Origin: DATBSL01 sp964561785
GTDB lineage: Bacteria; Acidobacteriota; Vicinamibacteria; Fen-336
Length of the DNA: 64,000 nucleotides
Assembly (NCBI GenBank): GCA_964561785.1
Contig: CAZLRF010000005.1
Span: 61,618-125,617 of the forward strand
Direction of reading: 5' to 3'
Shown here: one piece after another, positions 16,652-24,661 of the stretch
How the letters are laid out: each line of letters opens with the position of its first letter
Numbering within the stretch: position 1 is the stretch's first letter
Program-made: the position numbers and the translations under genes
Notes under the pieces: model-generated
The model's input: only the letters and a program-made list of their open reading frames with translations
What the model was told of the DNA's origin: nothing
The model's database searches: none

Positions 16652-18122
16652 GGAAGCGCTCGCACAGGTCCACGAGGGTCTTCACGCCGAAGCCGATCGC
16701 CCCCGCGTCGAAGTACTTCCACTCCTTGTCCTTGAACATCGGGCCCGCGATGTCGAGGTGGGCCCAGGCCGCGCCGCTCGGGACGAACTCCCGCAGGAAC
16801 AGCCCCGCCGTGATCGCCCCGGCCAGCCCGCCCGCCGCGATGTTGTTGAGGTCGGCGTACGGGGTCTTGAGCGACTCCTTGTACTCCTCGACGAGGGGCA
16901 GCTCCCAGAAGGGCTCCCCGTGGTTCTCGCCGGAGCGGATGACCCGCCGGACGAGCTCGCGGTCGGTGCCCATGACCCCGGCGACGCTCGGCCCGAGCGC
17001 CCGCACGACGGCGCCGGTCAGGGTCGCGATGTCGACGACGTGGGTGGCGCCCTCCTCGCCCGCCCGGGCGAGGCCGTCGAGCAGCACGAGGCGTCCCTCG
17101 GCGTCGGTGTTGTCGACCATGACCGACTTGCCGTTCTTGGCCGTGAAGATGTCCCCCGGGCGCTGGGCGCTCGCGTCGGGCATGTTCTCCGCGCAGCAGA
17201 GGATCCCGAGCACCCTCACGTCGGGGCGGATCTTGCCGAGCGCGCGCATGGCGTACAGCACCGCCGCCGCCCCCGCCATGTCGCCCTTCATCTCCCACAT
17301 CTTGTCGCCCGGCTTGAGGCTGATCCCCCCCGAGTCGAACGTGATCCCCTTGCCCACGAGGGCGATCGTCTCCTTCGAGACCTTCTTCGGCACGTGGCGC
17401 AGGATCACCATCCGGCCCGGGTTCGTGCTCCCTGCGCCCACCCGGAGGATGCCGGCGTAGCCCTTCGCCTGGAGCGCGGCGGGATCGAGGACCTCGACCT
17501 CGAGCTCCACCTCGCGGGCGATCTCGGCCGCCGCCGCGGCGATCGTCTCCGGGACGACGGCGTTGCCCGGCTCGTTGATGAGGTCGCGGGCGCGGTTGAC
17601 GTTCTCGGAGACCCACAGGTAGCGGGCCCGGCGCGCCTCGGCGTCCGCCTGGTGGTCGGGGTGGGCGAGGATCGTGAGCGAGGCCTCCTTCGCGAAGAAC
17701 TCGTCTCTCTCCTGCCGGTACTTGTCGAAGACGTAGGTGCCGAGCACCGCGCCCTCGACGGCCTTCCCCAGGAGGGGGGCGGCGTCCTTCGCGTTGAGCA
17801 CGAGGGCGACCCGCGGCATCCGGTAGTCGCGGGCGAGCCGCATCGCCCGCGCGGCGAACGTCTTCAGGTTCTCCCAGAGGTTCCAGCTCTTGAGCTGCGG
17901 GCTCCAGTACACGACGATCGCCCTCGCGACCCCTCCCTCCGGCAGGGTCGCGTAGTACTCGCGCTTGAGCGTCTTGTCCCGGAAGGCGGCCGACGCGCGC
18001 CCGACGTGGGCGGCGACCTGCGGATCGTCCACCTCGTGCAGCGTCTTCTCCTCGTCGAGCACGACGGCGAGGAGGTCGGCGGGGGTCTTCGAGGCGGGGG
18101 CGAAGGAGAGCTTGACGTTCAT
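16635..18122 (-). CDS. pepA: Leucyl aminopeptidase, M17 family
   Basis: A 495-residue cytosolic di-metal aminopeptidase. The C-terminal catalytic domain has the M17 signature NTDAEGR (residues 338-344), the metal/bicarbonate region VGKGITFDSGGISLKPG, and EPFWELPL. The N-terminal macrodomain-like half is present (MNVKLSFAPASK onward), so length matches the family. It removes N-terminal residues from peptides; some homologues also bind DNA. ATG at 18122 has GAGG 4 nt upstream, and a TATAAT lies on the minus strand at 18167-18162. Confidence 0.95.
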   Translation of the reverse strand: MNVKLSFAPASKTPADLLAVVLDEEKTLHEVDDPQVAAHVGRASAAFRDKTLKREYYATLPEGGVARAIVVYWSPQLKSWNLWENLKTFAARAMRLARDYRMPRVALVLNAKDAAPLLGKAVEGAVLGTYVFDKYRQERDEFFAKEASLTILAHPDHQADAEARRARYLWVSENVNRARDLINEPGNAVVPETIAAAAAEIAREVELEVEVLDPAALQAKGYAGILRVGAGSTNPGRMVILRHVPKKVSKETIALVGKGITFDSGGISLKPGDKMWEMKGDMAGAAAVLYAMRALGKIRPDVRVLGILCCAENMPDASAQRPGDIFTAKNGKSVMVDNTDAEGRLVLLDGLARAGEEGATHVVDIATLTGAVVRALGPSVAGVMGTDRELVRRVIRSGENHGEPFWELPLVEEYKESLKTPYADLNNIAAGGLAGAITAGLFLREFVPSGAAWAHLDIAGPMFKDKEWKYFDAGAIGFGVKTLVDLCERFRDPVA

Positions 18123-18161
18123 GGGTCCTCGCGCGGGAGAGGGGCGGCCGCGCCGCCCGCG

Positions 18162-18167
18162 ATTATA
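18162..18167 (-). promoter_or_regulatory. -10 box of the aminopeptidase gene
   Basis: The minus strand reads TATAAT, a perfect -10 consensus and conspicuous in such GC-rich DNA. It lies about 40 nt before the pepA start, in the 71-nt gap after the next upstream gene. No clear -35 is seen. Confidence 0.55.
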
Positions 18168-18193
18168 CGACGGGGGCGCGGACGGCCGTCCGC

Positions 18194-18907
18194 TCAGGCG
18201 GAGCGGCCGAGGTCCCGACGGCCCTGGCGGACGACGGCCCACAGGGCGAGGGCGAGGAGGAGGGCGGCGAGGACGACGGCTCCTGCGAAGAGCATCACGG
18301 TCGAGGAGAGGATGCTCCGCTCGTCCATCTCCGCCCCGAACTCGAGCCGCCCCTCGTCGAGCGCCGCCGCCACGCCCTGCCGCCAGCCGAGGATGTTCCC
18401 CCGCTCGACCCCGTCCGCGGCGCGGCGGTGGCCGTAGACCTTGCTCGGGAGGTGGAAGCGCACGGCCATCAAGCCCTCGGCGTGGCCCTCCCCCCCGCCC
18501 GGCGCCCCGATCGGCCGCTGCCAGCTCCCGTCGAGGTGGAGCCGGCCCCCCTCGCGCCGCAGCCCCACGCGCAGGTCGGGGAAGGCGGGGGTGAAGGAGA
18601 TGCGGTTCACGTCCCGGAAAGCGGCGGAGACGAACAGGTAGCGCTGGCCCCGCCGCTTCGTGACCGTCACCCGGCGCACGTCGAGGCCCGACCGCTCGAA
18701 CAGCTCCCGCGCCGCGGCCTTCATCGCCTCCGCGTCGTTCGCGTCGAGGGGCAGGCCCTTGAACGCGGTCCACAGGGCGGGTCGCCCGGTCACGTTCACC
18801 ACCCCCGACCCGTCGACCTGGAGCCAGATCTCGTGCTCGTACTCGTAGGTGATGCACCCGCGCAGCGCGGTGGCGAGCAGGAGCGCGACCGCCAGCCGGG
18901 GGATCAT
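18194..18907 (-). CDS. Predicted lipoprotein with C-terminal membrane anchor (LppM/DUF3153-like)
   Basis: A 237-residue protein. The N-terminus (PRLAVALLLATALRGC) looks like a lipoprotein signal with Cys18 as the lipidation site. YEHEIWLQVDGSGVVNVTGR resembles the start of LppM/DUF3153-type domains, and a C-terminal membrane helix (TVMLFAGAVVLAALLLALALW) is followed by basic residues, as in that family. Function unknown. A -10-like TAGAAT lies 9 nt before the ATG (minus strand, 18922-18917). Family assignment is tentative. Confidence 0.6.
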   Translation of the reverse strand: MIPRLAVALLLATALRGCITYEYEHEIWLQVDGSGVVNVTGRPALWTAFKGLPLDANDAEAMKAAARELFERSGLDVRRVTVTKRRGQRYLFVSAAFRDVNRISFTPAFPDLRVGLRREGGRLHLDGSWQRPIGAPGGGEGHAEGLMAVRFHLPSKVYGHRRAADGVERGNILGWRQGVAAALDEGRLEFGAEMDERSILSSTVMLFAGAVVLAALLLALALWAVVRQGRRDLGRSA

Positions 18908-18916
18908 CGCGGGGGG

Positions 18917-18922
18917 ATTCTA
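18917..18922 (-). promoter_or_regulatory. -10-like element giving a probable leaderless transcript
   Basis: Minus strand TAGAAT preceded by GGC and separated from the ATG at 18907 by 9 nt of C/G-rich sequence without SD. It belongs to the recurrent class of -10 hexamers next to start codons in this window. Confidence 0.45.
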
Positions 18923-19022
18923 GCCGATGGCGGGTGGCCGGACCCCTTTCGTGCGAGCGGGACGGAGACGGGCCTCGCGCGGATGGCCACCGACTCTGCA
19001 AATCAAGCGCCCCCTCGCGGGT

Positions 19023-19038
19023 GGGACTTCGTCCCCCG
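19023..19038 (+). repeat. Hairpin-forming repeat, left copy beside AbiE cassette
   Basis: GGGAC-TTC-GTCCC followed by CCG. The 15 bases GGACTTCGTCCCCCG (19024-19038) recur at 20514-20528, on the far side of the toxin-antitoxin pair, in direct orientation. Both copies are preceded by AAGCGCCC within 25 nt. The copies may be edges of an inserted cassette or transcription-terminator-like hairpins. Confidence 0.5.
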
Positions 19039-19078
19039 GCCGAGGACGCGCTCGTCTCGAAGCGGGGCACCGAGGGAC

Positions 19079-19122
19079 TATATTAAGTTGAATTGTGTTC
19101 AGTAGCATTTCAGTCTAATATA
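19079..19122 (+). promoter_or_regulatory. AT-rich promoter/operator of the AbiE-like pair
   Basis: About 45 bases of AT-rich sequence interrupt very GC-rich DNA just before the toxin gene. The arms TATATTA (19079-19085) and TAATATA (19116-19122) form a 7-bp inverted repeat flanking the region, the right arm ending directly at the ATG at 19123. AbiEi antitoxins repress their own operon by binding inverted repeats at the promoter, so autoregulation at this site is a reasonable inference. Confidence 0.5.
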
Positions 19123-19890
19123 ATGCCGATGCGGCTCCCCATCCAGCACGTGGAGTGCTTCCACCTCGTGCTCCTCCGCATGCTGGAGTCCCGGCTCGAC
19201 CGCGGGAGCTGGGTCGTCAAGGGCGGCGTCAACCTCCGGGCGTGGTTCGGCAGCCTCCGCTACTCCGAGGACCTCGACGTCGACGCGGTCCGGGGGAGCC
19301 CCCACGCTCTCGCGGAGAGAATGGACGCGCTGCTCCTCGCCCGGCCGTTCCACGACCTCCTGGCCGCCCAGGGCCTGGCCCTGGCCCGCACCAGCAAGCC
19401 GAAGCAGACCGACACCACCCAGAGGTGGAAGTTCGAGCTTCGCGCGGAGGGCACCGAGGTGCCCCTCCACACCCGGGTGGAGTTCAGCCGGCGGGGCACC
19501 GGCGAAGAGCACGCCCTCGAGCCCGTTCGACCCGAGGTCGTGCGCCCGTATGGCCTGCTGGCCCCGACGGTGCAGCACTACACGGCGCGCGCGGCGGCCC
19601 GCCAGAAGGTCCAGGCGCTCGCGGGGCGGTCCGCGCCGCAGGCCCGCGACGTGTGGGACCTGGAGCACCTGCTGCGGACGACCGGCGTCGATCCGGGTCC
19701 GTTCACGCCGGCCGAGCGGAAGACGCTGGACGCCGCCCTCGACCGCGCCATGGGCCTGCCGTTCGACGTCTACCGCTCGCAGGTCGTCCCGTACCTGGCG
19801 CCGGAGCACCAGGAGCTGTACGGGACGCCGGAGACGTGGGAGCGCATGCGGGAGCTCGTCGTCGACCGGCTCGCGGGGCACGCTTCGTGA
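19123..19890 (+). CDS. AbiEii-type nucleotidyltransferase toxin
   Basis: A 255-residue protein with the AbiEii/AbiGii signature: KGGVNLRAW (33-41) followed by SLRYSEDLDVDA, where Ser48, Asp50 and Asp52 match the nucleotidyltransferase S-x-D-x-D centre. The C-terminal half has the ARQKVQALAGRSAPQARDVWDLEHLL stretch (in part Lys and Asp typical of the family). AbiEii toxins transfer nucleotides to cellular targets and stop growth during phage infection. ATG at 19123 is preferred over an in-frame TTG at 19093, which sits inside the promoter. It is placed before the antitoxin gene, opposite to the usual abiE order. Confidence 0.85.
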   Translation: MPMRLPIQHVECFHLVLLRMLESRLDRGSWVVKGGVNLRAWFGSLRYSEDLDVDAVRGSPHALAERMDALLLARPFHDLLAAQGLALARTSKPKQTDTTQRWKFELRAEGTEVPLHTRVEFSRRGTGEEHALEPVRPEVVRPYGLLAPTVQHYTARAAARQKVQALAGRSAPQARDVWDLEHLLRTTGVDPGPFTPAERKTLDAALDRAMGLPFDVYRSQVVPYLAPEHQELYGTPETWERMRELVVDRLAGHAS

Positions 19891-20501
19891 GACTGGCCGC
19901 CACCACCGTGCTCGGGCGGCTCCGGAAGATGGGCAAGCCCGTCCTCACCACCGGGGACGCTGCCCTGCACCTCGGCCTCTCCCGCTCCGCCGCCAGCCGC
20001 GCCCTCGCCCGGCTCGCCGCCGCGGGGCTCGTGCTGCCGGTGCGGCGTGGGCTGTGGAGCCTCGACCTGGAGATCGACCCCCTGCGCCTGCCGGAGCACC
20101 TGACGGCGCCCTTCCCGGCCTACGTGTCCCTCCAGACGGCCCTCCAGCGCCACGGCATGATCCGCCAGCTGCCCCACGTCGTGTACGCGGCGTCCCTGGC
20201 TCCGACACGCCGGATCAGGACGCGGCTCGGCGACTTCTCCGTGCACAGGCTGGCGCCGACCTTCTTCGGCGGCTTCGTCACGACGAAGGGAGGCGTCCGG
20301 CTCGCCACGCCCGAGAAGGCCCTCCTCGACGCCCTGTACCTCACGCCCGCCCGCAGCCGCCTCTTCGCCGCCCTGCCCGAGGTCGAGATCCCGCGCCGCT
20401 TCGACCGGGAGGCCGCCTGGGCATGGGTCGGGCGCATCCCGCCCGGGCCCCGGCGCGAGGTGGTCCGGCGGAGACTCGAGACCCTGCTGCGCCGTCGCTG
20501 A
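19887..20501 (+). CDS. AbiEi-type antitoxin / winged-helix regulator
   Basis: A 204-residue protein with GTG overlapping the toxin stop (GTGA). An N-terminal winged-helix region (TTGDAALHLGLSRSAASRAL, residues about 21-40) is followed by the AbiEi C-terminal domain (FPAYVSLQTALQRHGMI; LATPEKALLDALYL). Antitoxins of this kind neutralise AbiEii without a stable complex (type IV) and repress the operon. The tight coupling toxin-first, antitoxin-second is notable because canonical abiE operons start with the antitoxin. Confidence 0.82.
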   Translation: MRLAATTVLGRLRKMGKPVLTTGDAALHLGLSRSAASRALARLAAAGLVLPVRRGLWSLDLEIDPLRLPEHLTAPFPAYVSLQTALQRHGMIRQLPHVVYAASLAPTRRIRTRLGDFSVHRLAPTFFGGFVTTKGGVRLATPEKALLDALYLTPARSRLFAALPEVEIPRRFDREAAWAWVGRIPPGPRREVVRRRLETLLRRR

Positions 20502-20513
20502 AGCGCCCGGGTT

Positions 20514-20528
20514 GGACTTCGTCCCCCG
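20514..20528 (+). repeat. Hairpin-forming repeat, right copy beside AbiE cassette
   Basis: GGACTTCGTCCCCCG, identical to 19024-19038, located 12 nt after the antitoxin stop and 23 nt before polA. GGAC-TTC-GTCC can pair as a short hairpin. Together the two copies bracket the AbiE-like genes in the same orientation, about 1.5 kb apart. Confidence 0.5.
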
Positions 20529-20551
20529 CCCGGGACCAGAATCGGCCCAGG

Positions 20552-23221
20552 ATGCCCCCCGCGAAGACGGTCTACCTCGTCGACGGCTCCGGCCAGTTCC
20601 ACCGGGCCTTCCACGCGATCCGCGGCCTCGCCACCAGCAAGGGCCTGCCCACGAACGCGACCTACGGCTTCACGACCATGCTGCGCAAGCTCCTCGAGGA
20701 CGAGCGTCCCGAGCACGTGGCCGTCCTCTTCGACCCGCCGGGCAAGACCTTCCGCCACGAGCAGTACGCCGAGTACAAGGCCAACCGGCCGAAGATGGAC
20801 GACGACCTCGCGGTGCAGCTGCCGTACATCCGCCGCGTGTGCGAGGCGCTCCGGATGCCGGTCGTCGAGGTGGCGGGGTTCGAGGCCGACGACGTCATCG
20901 CGACCCTCGCCGCCCAGGCGGTCGCGCAGGGCCACAAGGTCGTGGTCGTCTCCGCCGACAAGGACCTGCTCCAGCTCGTGACCGACGACGTCCTCGTCCT
21001 CAACCCCGGCCGCGAGGGATCGGGATCGACGCGCTTCGACCGCAAGGCGGTCGAGGAGAAGTGGGGCGTCCCCCCCGAGAGAATCGTGGACGTGCTCGCC
21101 CTCGTCGGCGACTCGGTCGACAACGTGCCCGGCGTGCCCGGCATCGGGGACAAGGGCGCGCGCGACCTCGTCCGCGAGTACGGGCCGGTCGAGAGCGTCC
21201 TCGAGCACGCCGACGAGGTGAAGCGCGCGGCCTACCGCGAGGGCCTGAAGGCCCACCGCGGGGAGGCGCTGCTCTCGAAGCGGCTCGTCACGCTGCGCAC
21301 GGACGCCCCCGTCGAGCTCGACCTCGAGGCGTGGCGCCTCCGGGAGGCGGACCGGGCGGCCGCCCACGCCCTCTTCAAGGAGCTGGAGTTCCAGGCCCTC
21401 GCCCGCGAGTACGCCCCCGAGGTCGAGACAGTCGCGGCCGAGCACCGGCTCCTCGGCACCCGCGAGGAGATCGAGGCGGTCGTCGCCGAGGCCCGCAAGG
21501 CCGGGCGCGTGGGCCTCGCCGTCGTGGTGACGAGCCCCCAGGCCCTGCGGGCGGAGGTGCTCGGGCTCGCCCTCGCGTGGGCCCCCGGCCGCTCCGCCTA
21601 CGTCCCCCTCGGCCACTCCTCGATCGACTTCCCACAGGCCCCCGGCAGGAAGGACGCGCTCGAGGCCCTCCGCCCGCTCCTCGAGGACGCGAACGTCCGC
21701 AAGGCGAGCGCCCACGCCAAGCGCGACCGGGTCGTCCTCGAGCGGCTTGGCGTGCGCGTGCGGGGCCTCGCCTTCGACGCCCTCGTCGCGTCGTATCTCC
21801 TCGACCCCGGCCGCCGCGTCTACGCCCTCGAAGACCTCGCGATGGAGCACGTCGGGGAGCGACGCGCGCCGGGCACGGACGGCGTCGCCGCCCCCGACGC
21901 CGCGGCCGTGCCCACCGGCCAGGCCGCCGGCGGCGAGGCCGAGCTCGTCCTGCGCCTGGATCGCCCGATGAGCGAGCGCCTCGAGGCGGAGGGCCTCCTC
22001 GAGGTCTACGAGCGGATGGAGATGCCGCTCGTCGAGGTCCTGGCCGCCATGGAGCTCGCCGGCGTGAAGGTGGACGCCGCGCTCCTGCGCGCCATGAGCC
22101 GGGACATGGAGGCGCAGCTCGCTGTCCTCACCAGGGACATCCACCGCCTCGCGAAGGGCGAGTTCAACATCAACTCCCCGCCCCAGCTGCGCGAGGTGCT
22201 CTTCGACCGCCTCGGGCTGCAGGCGGGCAAGAAGACGGCCAAGACGAAGGCCGCCTCCACCGCCGAGGACGTCCTCGAAGAGCTGGCCCTCGTCCACGAG
22301 CTGCCCCGGAAGATCCTCGAGTACCGCAGCGTCCAGAAGCTCAAGTCCACCTACGTCGACGCGCTCCCCGAGCTGGTGCATCCCGAGACCGGCCGCATCC
22401 ACGCCACCTTCAACCAGACCGTCGCCGCCACCGGCCGCCTCTCGAGCGCCGACCCCAACCTCCAGAACATCCCCATCCGCACCCCGGAGGGCCGCCGCAT
22501 CCGCGAGGCCTTCGTCGCCGAGGAGGGCCGCCTTCTCCTCTCCGCCGACTACTCCCAGATCGAGCTGCGCGTCCTCGCCCACCTCTCGGGCGACCCCACC
22601 CTCATCGACACCTTCCGCCGCGGCGAGGACGTCCACGACCGCACCTCGCGCGAGATCTTCGGCCCCCTCTCGCCCATCCCGCCTCTCGAGCAGCGCCGCA
22701 TCTCGAAGATGGTCAACTACGCCCTCCTCTACGGGAAGACCGCCTTCAGCCTCGCGAAGGACATCGGCGTCTCGCGCAAGGAGGCCGAGGCGTTCGTCGA
22801 GGCGTACTTCTCCCGCTACCCGAGGGTCCGGACGTTCATCGACGAGACCATCGCGAAGGCCCGCGAGACCGGCCACGTCCGTACGCTGCTCGGCCGGCTG
22901 CGCCGGCTCCCCGACCTGCGGTCGAAGAACTTCCCCGTGCGCATGGAGGCCGAGCGGCAGGCCATGAACACCCCGGTGCAGGGCTCCGCCGCCGACCTCA
23001 TCAAGCGGGCGATGATCGACCTCCACCGCGAGCTCGCGGAGCGCAAGCTGCGCTCCCGCCTCATCCTCCAGATCCACGACGAGCTGCTGCTGGAGGTGCC
23101 GGAAGCGGAGGCCGAGGCGGCCCGCGCCCTGGTGAAGGACGTCATGGAAGGCGCCCTGAAGCTCGACGTCCCCCTCGTGGCCGACGCCCGCCTCGGCAAG
23201 AACTGGGCCGAGGTGCACTGA
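20552..23221 (+). CDS. polA: DNA polymerase I
   Basis: An 889-residue enzyme: 5'-nuclease domain (residues 1 to about 290; DGSGQFHRAFHAIRG, FEADDVIATLA, VSADKDLLQLV, GDSVDNVPGVPGIG), central 3'-5' exonuclease-like domain (about 300-480) and polymerase domain to the end. Motif A is SADYSQIELR, motif C QIHDELLLEV. The central domain lacks the DTE metal motif (VGLAVVVTSPQ near residues 319-329), so proofreading is probably lost, as in Taq polymerase. In the O-helix RRISKMVNYALLYG, Lys719 is kept but Tyr723 and Ala724 replace the usual Phe and Gly. ATG follows CAGG. Confidence 0.96.
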   Translation: MPPAKTVYLVDGSGQFHRAFHAIRGLATSKGLPTNATYGFTTMLRKLLEDERPEHVAVLFDPPGKTFRHEQYAEYKANRPKMDDDLAVQLPYIRRVCEALRMPVVEVAGFEADDVIATLAAQAVAQGHKVVVVSADKDLLQLVTDDVLVLNPGREGSGSTRFDRKAVEEKWGVPPERIVDVLALVGDSVDNVPGVPGIGDKGARDLVREYGPVESVLEHADEVKRAAYREGLKAHRGEALLSKRLVTLRTDAPVELDLEAWRLREADRAAAHALFKELEFQALAREYAPEVETVAAEHRLLGTREEIEAVVAEARKAGRVGLAVVVTSPQALRAEVLGLALAWAPGRSAYVPLGHSSIDFPQAPGRKDALEALRPLLEDANVRKASAHAKRDRVVLERLGVRVRGLAFDALVASYLLDPGRRVYALEDLAMEHVGERRAPGTDGVAAPDAAAVPTGQAAGGEAELVLRLDRPMSERLEAEGLLEVYERMEMPLVEVLAAMELAGVKVDAALLRAMSRDMEAQLAVLTRDIHRLAKGEFNINSPPQLREVLFDRLGLQAGKKTAKTKAASTAEDVLEELALVHELPRKILEYRSVQKLKSTYVDALPELVHPETGRIHATFNQTVAATGRLSSADPNLQNIPIRTPEGRRIREAFVAEEGRLLLSADYSQIELRVLAHLSGDPTLIDTFRRGEDVHDRTSREIFGPLSPIPPLEQRRISKMVNYALLYGKTAFSLAKDIGVSRKEAEAFVEAYFSRYPRVRTFIDETIAKARETGHVRTLLGRLRRLPDLRSKNFPVRMEAERQAMNTPVQGSAADLIKRAMIDLHRELAERKLRSRLILQIHDELLLEVPEAEAEAARALVKDVMEGALKLDVPLVADARLGKNWAEVH

Positions 23222-23252
23222 GCCGCCGCCGCCGCCGTGGGCCAATAGTGCC

Positions 23253-23966
23253 ATGGACTGGAGAGCCCACATCGGCATCGACGCGGATGTCCTCGGTGGC
23301 AAGCCCGTGATCCGGGGCACCAGACTTGCCGTCGACTTCGTCGTCGGCCTGCTCGCGCAAGGCTGGAGCCTCGAACAAGTGCTCGACAGCTATCCGGGGA
23401 TCACCCGCGAGCAGGTCCTCGCCTGCCTGGCGTATGCCGCCGAGTCTCTCGGGGGAGAGCACGTACGGCGCCTTGAGCTTTGCCACCCAGGAGGGCGCGA
23501 CCCAACGACCAAACATACAGTAGACTTTGTGACGGCCTTCTCGGGCAGCCCGCGCAAGAGCCTCCTGTCCACGGAGCGCTTCCTCTTCTTCGATCTCGGC
23601 GTGCGCAACGCCGCCGCCGAGCTGCCCCTCGAGGCGACCGCGGCCCGGGCCAATCCCGGGCCCCTCTTCGAGCAGTGGGTCGGGATCGAGCTGTGGAAGC
23701 GCCTCCAGTACCTGGGCGGCGGGAAGCTCCACTACCTCCGCAGCAAGGCCGGCGCCGAGGTGGACTTCATCGTCGCCCGCGGGGGGAAGCTCGTCCCGGT
23801 CGAAGTCAAGTGGACCGAGCGCCCGTCCGAGCGCGACACCCGCCACCTGCGAGCCTTCCTCGACGAGCACCCTCCTAAGGCCCCGAAAGGCTACGTCGTC
23901 TGCCGCTGCGCCGAGCCGCTCGCGCTCGACGAGCGGATCACGGCGCTGCCCTGGTGGCGGCTGTAG
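23253..23966 (+). CDS. DUF433 antitoxin-like domain fused to truncated DUF4143 domain
   Basis: A 237-residue chimera. Residues 1 to about 68 match DUF433 (VapB45-like antitoxins): DVLGGKPVIRGTRLAVDFV, EQVLDSYPGITREQVLACLA. After a low-similarity joint (about 69-85) the rest matches the C-terminal part of the AAA_14/DUF4143 ATPases: RFLFFDLGVRNAAAELPL, GPLFEQWVGIELWKRL, RSKAGAEVDFIV, PVEVKW. The ATPase half of that family is absent. The frame is intact, so this may be a real fusion, but recombination debris is at least as likely. An internal GTG at 23529 could start a DUF4143-only fragment. No toxin partner is adjacent. Confidence 0.7.
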   Translation: MDWRAHIGIDADVLGGKPVIRGTRLAVDFVVGLLAQGWSLEQVLDSYPGITREQVLACLAYAAESLGGEHVRRLELCHPGGRDPTTKHTVDFVTAFSGSPRKSLLSTERFLFFDLGVRNAAAELPLEATAARANPGPLFEQWVGIELWKRLQYLGGGKLHYLRSKAGAEVDFIVARGGKLVPVEVKWTERPSERDTRHLRAFLDEHPPKAPKGYVVCRCAEPLALDERITALPWWRL

Positions 23967-23972
23967 GAGAGG

Positions 23973-24572
23973 GTGCGCGATAATCCCGACGTGAGCACGC
24001 TCCCGTCCCCGCGTCATTTCACGGTGAGCGAGTACCTGCGCCTCGTCGAGTTCGGCGTCATCCGCCCTGGCGAGCGCGTCGAGCTCATCGACGGCCAGAT
24101 CGTGGCCATGACCCCCCAGGGCCCCCTGCACAGCGCGCTCGTCTCCGGGATCGTGGCCCGGCTCAACGAGATCTTCCCCCGAGACGCGTTCTGCGTGCGC
24201 CCCCAGAGCCCGCTGGTGCTGGCAGAGGACGAAGCGCCGGAGCCTGACATCGCGGTGGTCGCGGGCCCCTGCGAGGAACACCAGGCGGAGCTGCCGCGCT
24301 CCGCGCTCCTCGTGGTGGAGGTGGCGGACACGTCCCTCCCCTTCGACCGCGGTCGCAAGGCCGACCTCTACGCCCGCGGCGGCGTGCCCGAGTACTGGGT
24401 CGTCGACGTCAAGGGAGCGAGCGTCGAGATCCGGCGGGACCCCGGCCCCGCGGGCTACGCCACCACCCGGACCGTCCGAGGGGACGACGCCATCCTCCCT
24501 CTCACCCTGGAGGGCCGCGCCTGCGTGCCGCTGCGGGCCGCCGACCTCCTGCCGCGCCGCCGCACGGGCTGA
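23973..24572 (+). CDS. Uma2-family putative endonuclease (DUF820)
   Basis: Up to 199 residues, with GTG at 23973 or 23991 as start. The PD-(D/E)xK-type Uma2 fold is visible: TVSEYLRLVEFGVIRPGERVELIDGQ in pieces (ELIDGQIVAM), EPDIAVVAG, LLVVEVADTSLPFDRGRK, ADLYARGGVPEYWVVD. The carboxylates in EPDI and VEVADTS plus the Lys in GRKADLY are the usual core. Uma2 proteins are abundant in some phyla, often as accessory genes; their role is unsettled. It lies 6 nt after the DUF433/DUF4143 chimera and is followed by a terminator. Confidence 0.82.
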   Translation: MRDNPDVSTLPSPRHFTVSEYLRLVEFGVIRPGERVELIDGQIVAMTPQGPLHSALVSGIVARLNEIFPRDAFCVRPQSPLVLAEDEAPEPDIAVVAGPCEEHQAELPRSALLVVEVADTSLPFDRGRKADLYARGGVPEYWVVDVKGASVEIRRDPGPAGYATTRTVRGDDAILPLTLEGRACVPLRAADLLPRRRTG

Positions 24573-24585
24573 GCGCCTGCGCGAC

Positions 24586-24610
24586 GAGGGCCTTCGCTGA
24601 GGCCCTCTTT
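24586..24610 (+). terminator. Rho-independent terminator after the Uma2 gene
   Basis: GAGGGCCT (24586-24593), loop TCGCTG, AGGCCCTC (24600-24607), then TTT. A perfect 8-bp stem followed by a short T run, 14 nt after the Uma2 stop. Confidence 0.75.
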
Positions 24611-24638
24611 GACCGCGCCCGCCCCCGGGTGCTAGAAA
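24609..24638 (+). promoter_or_regulatory. Promoter of the FmdB-like gene
   Basis: TTGACC (24609-24614) and TAGAAA (24633-24638, preceded by TGC) are 18 nt apart. The -35 overlaps the T run of the upstream terminator. GGAGG (24648-24652) follows and sets the start at the GTG at 24662. Confidence 0.6.
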
Positions 24639-24661
24639 GGAGTGTTCGGAGGTTGGTGAAA

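Noticed and set aside
18920..19108. Small minus-strand frame in the gap before the AbiE pair
   Set aside because: No SD, no homology signal, and it covers the promoter and repeat; probably non-coding.
19093..19122. Upstream TTG start for the AbiEii toxin
   Set aside because: It lies within the AT-rich promoter and inverted repeat; ATG at 19123 matches the family N-terminus better.
23222..23252. GCC-rich run after polA as a terminator
   Set aside because: A simple GCC repeat (GCCGCCGCCGCC) with no complementary arm and no T run.
20120..23320. Antisense open frame of more than 1000 codons opposite polA
   Set aside because: Low-complexity shadow of polA; the sense frame has every polymerase motif.
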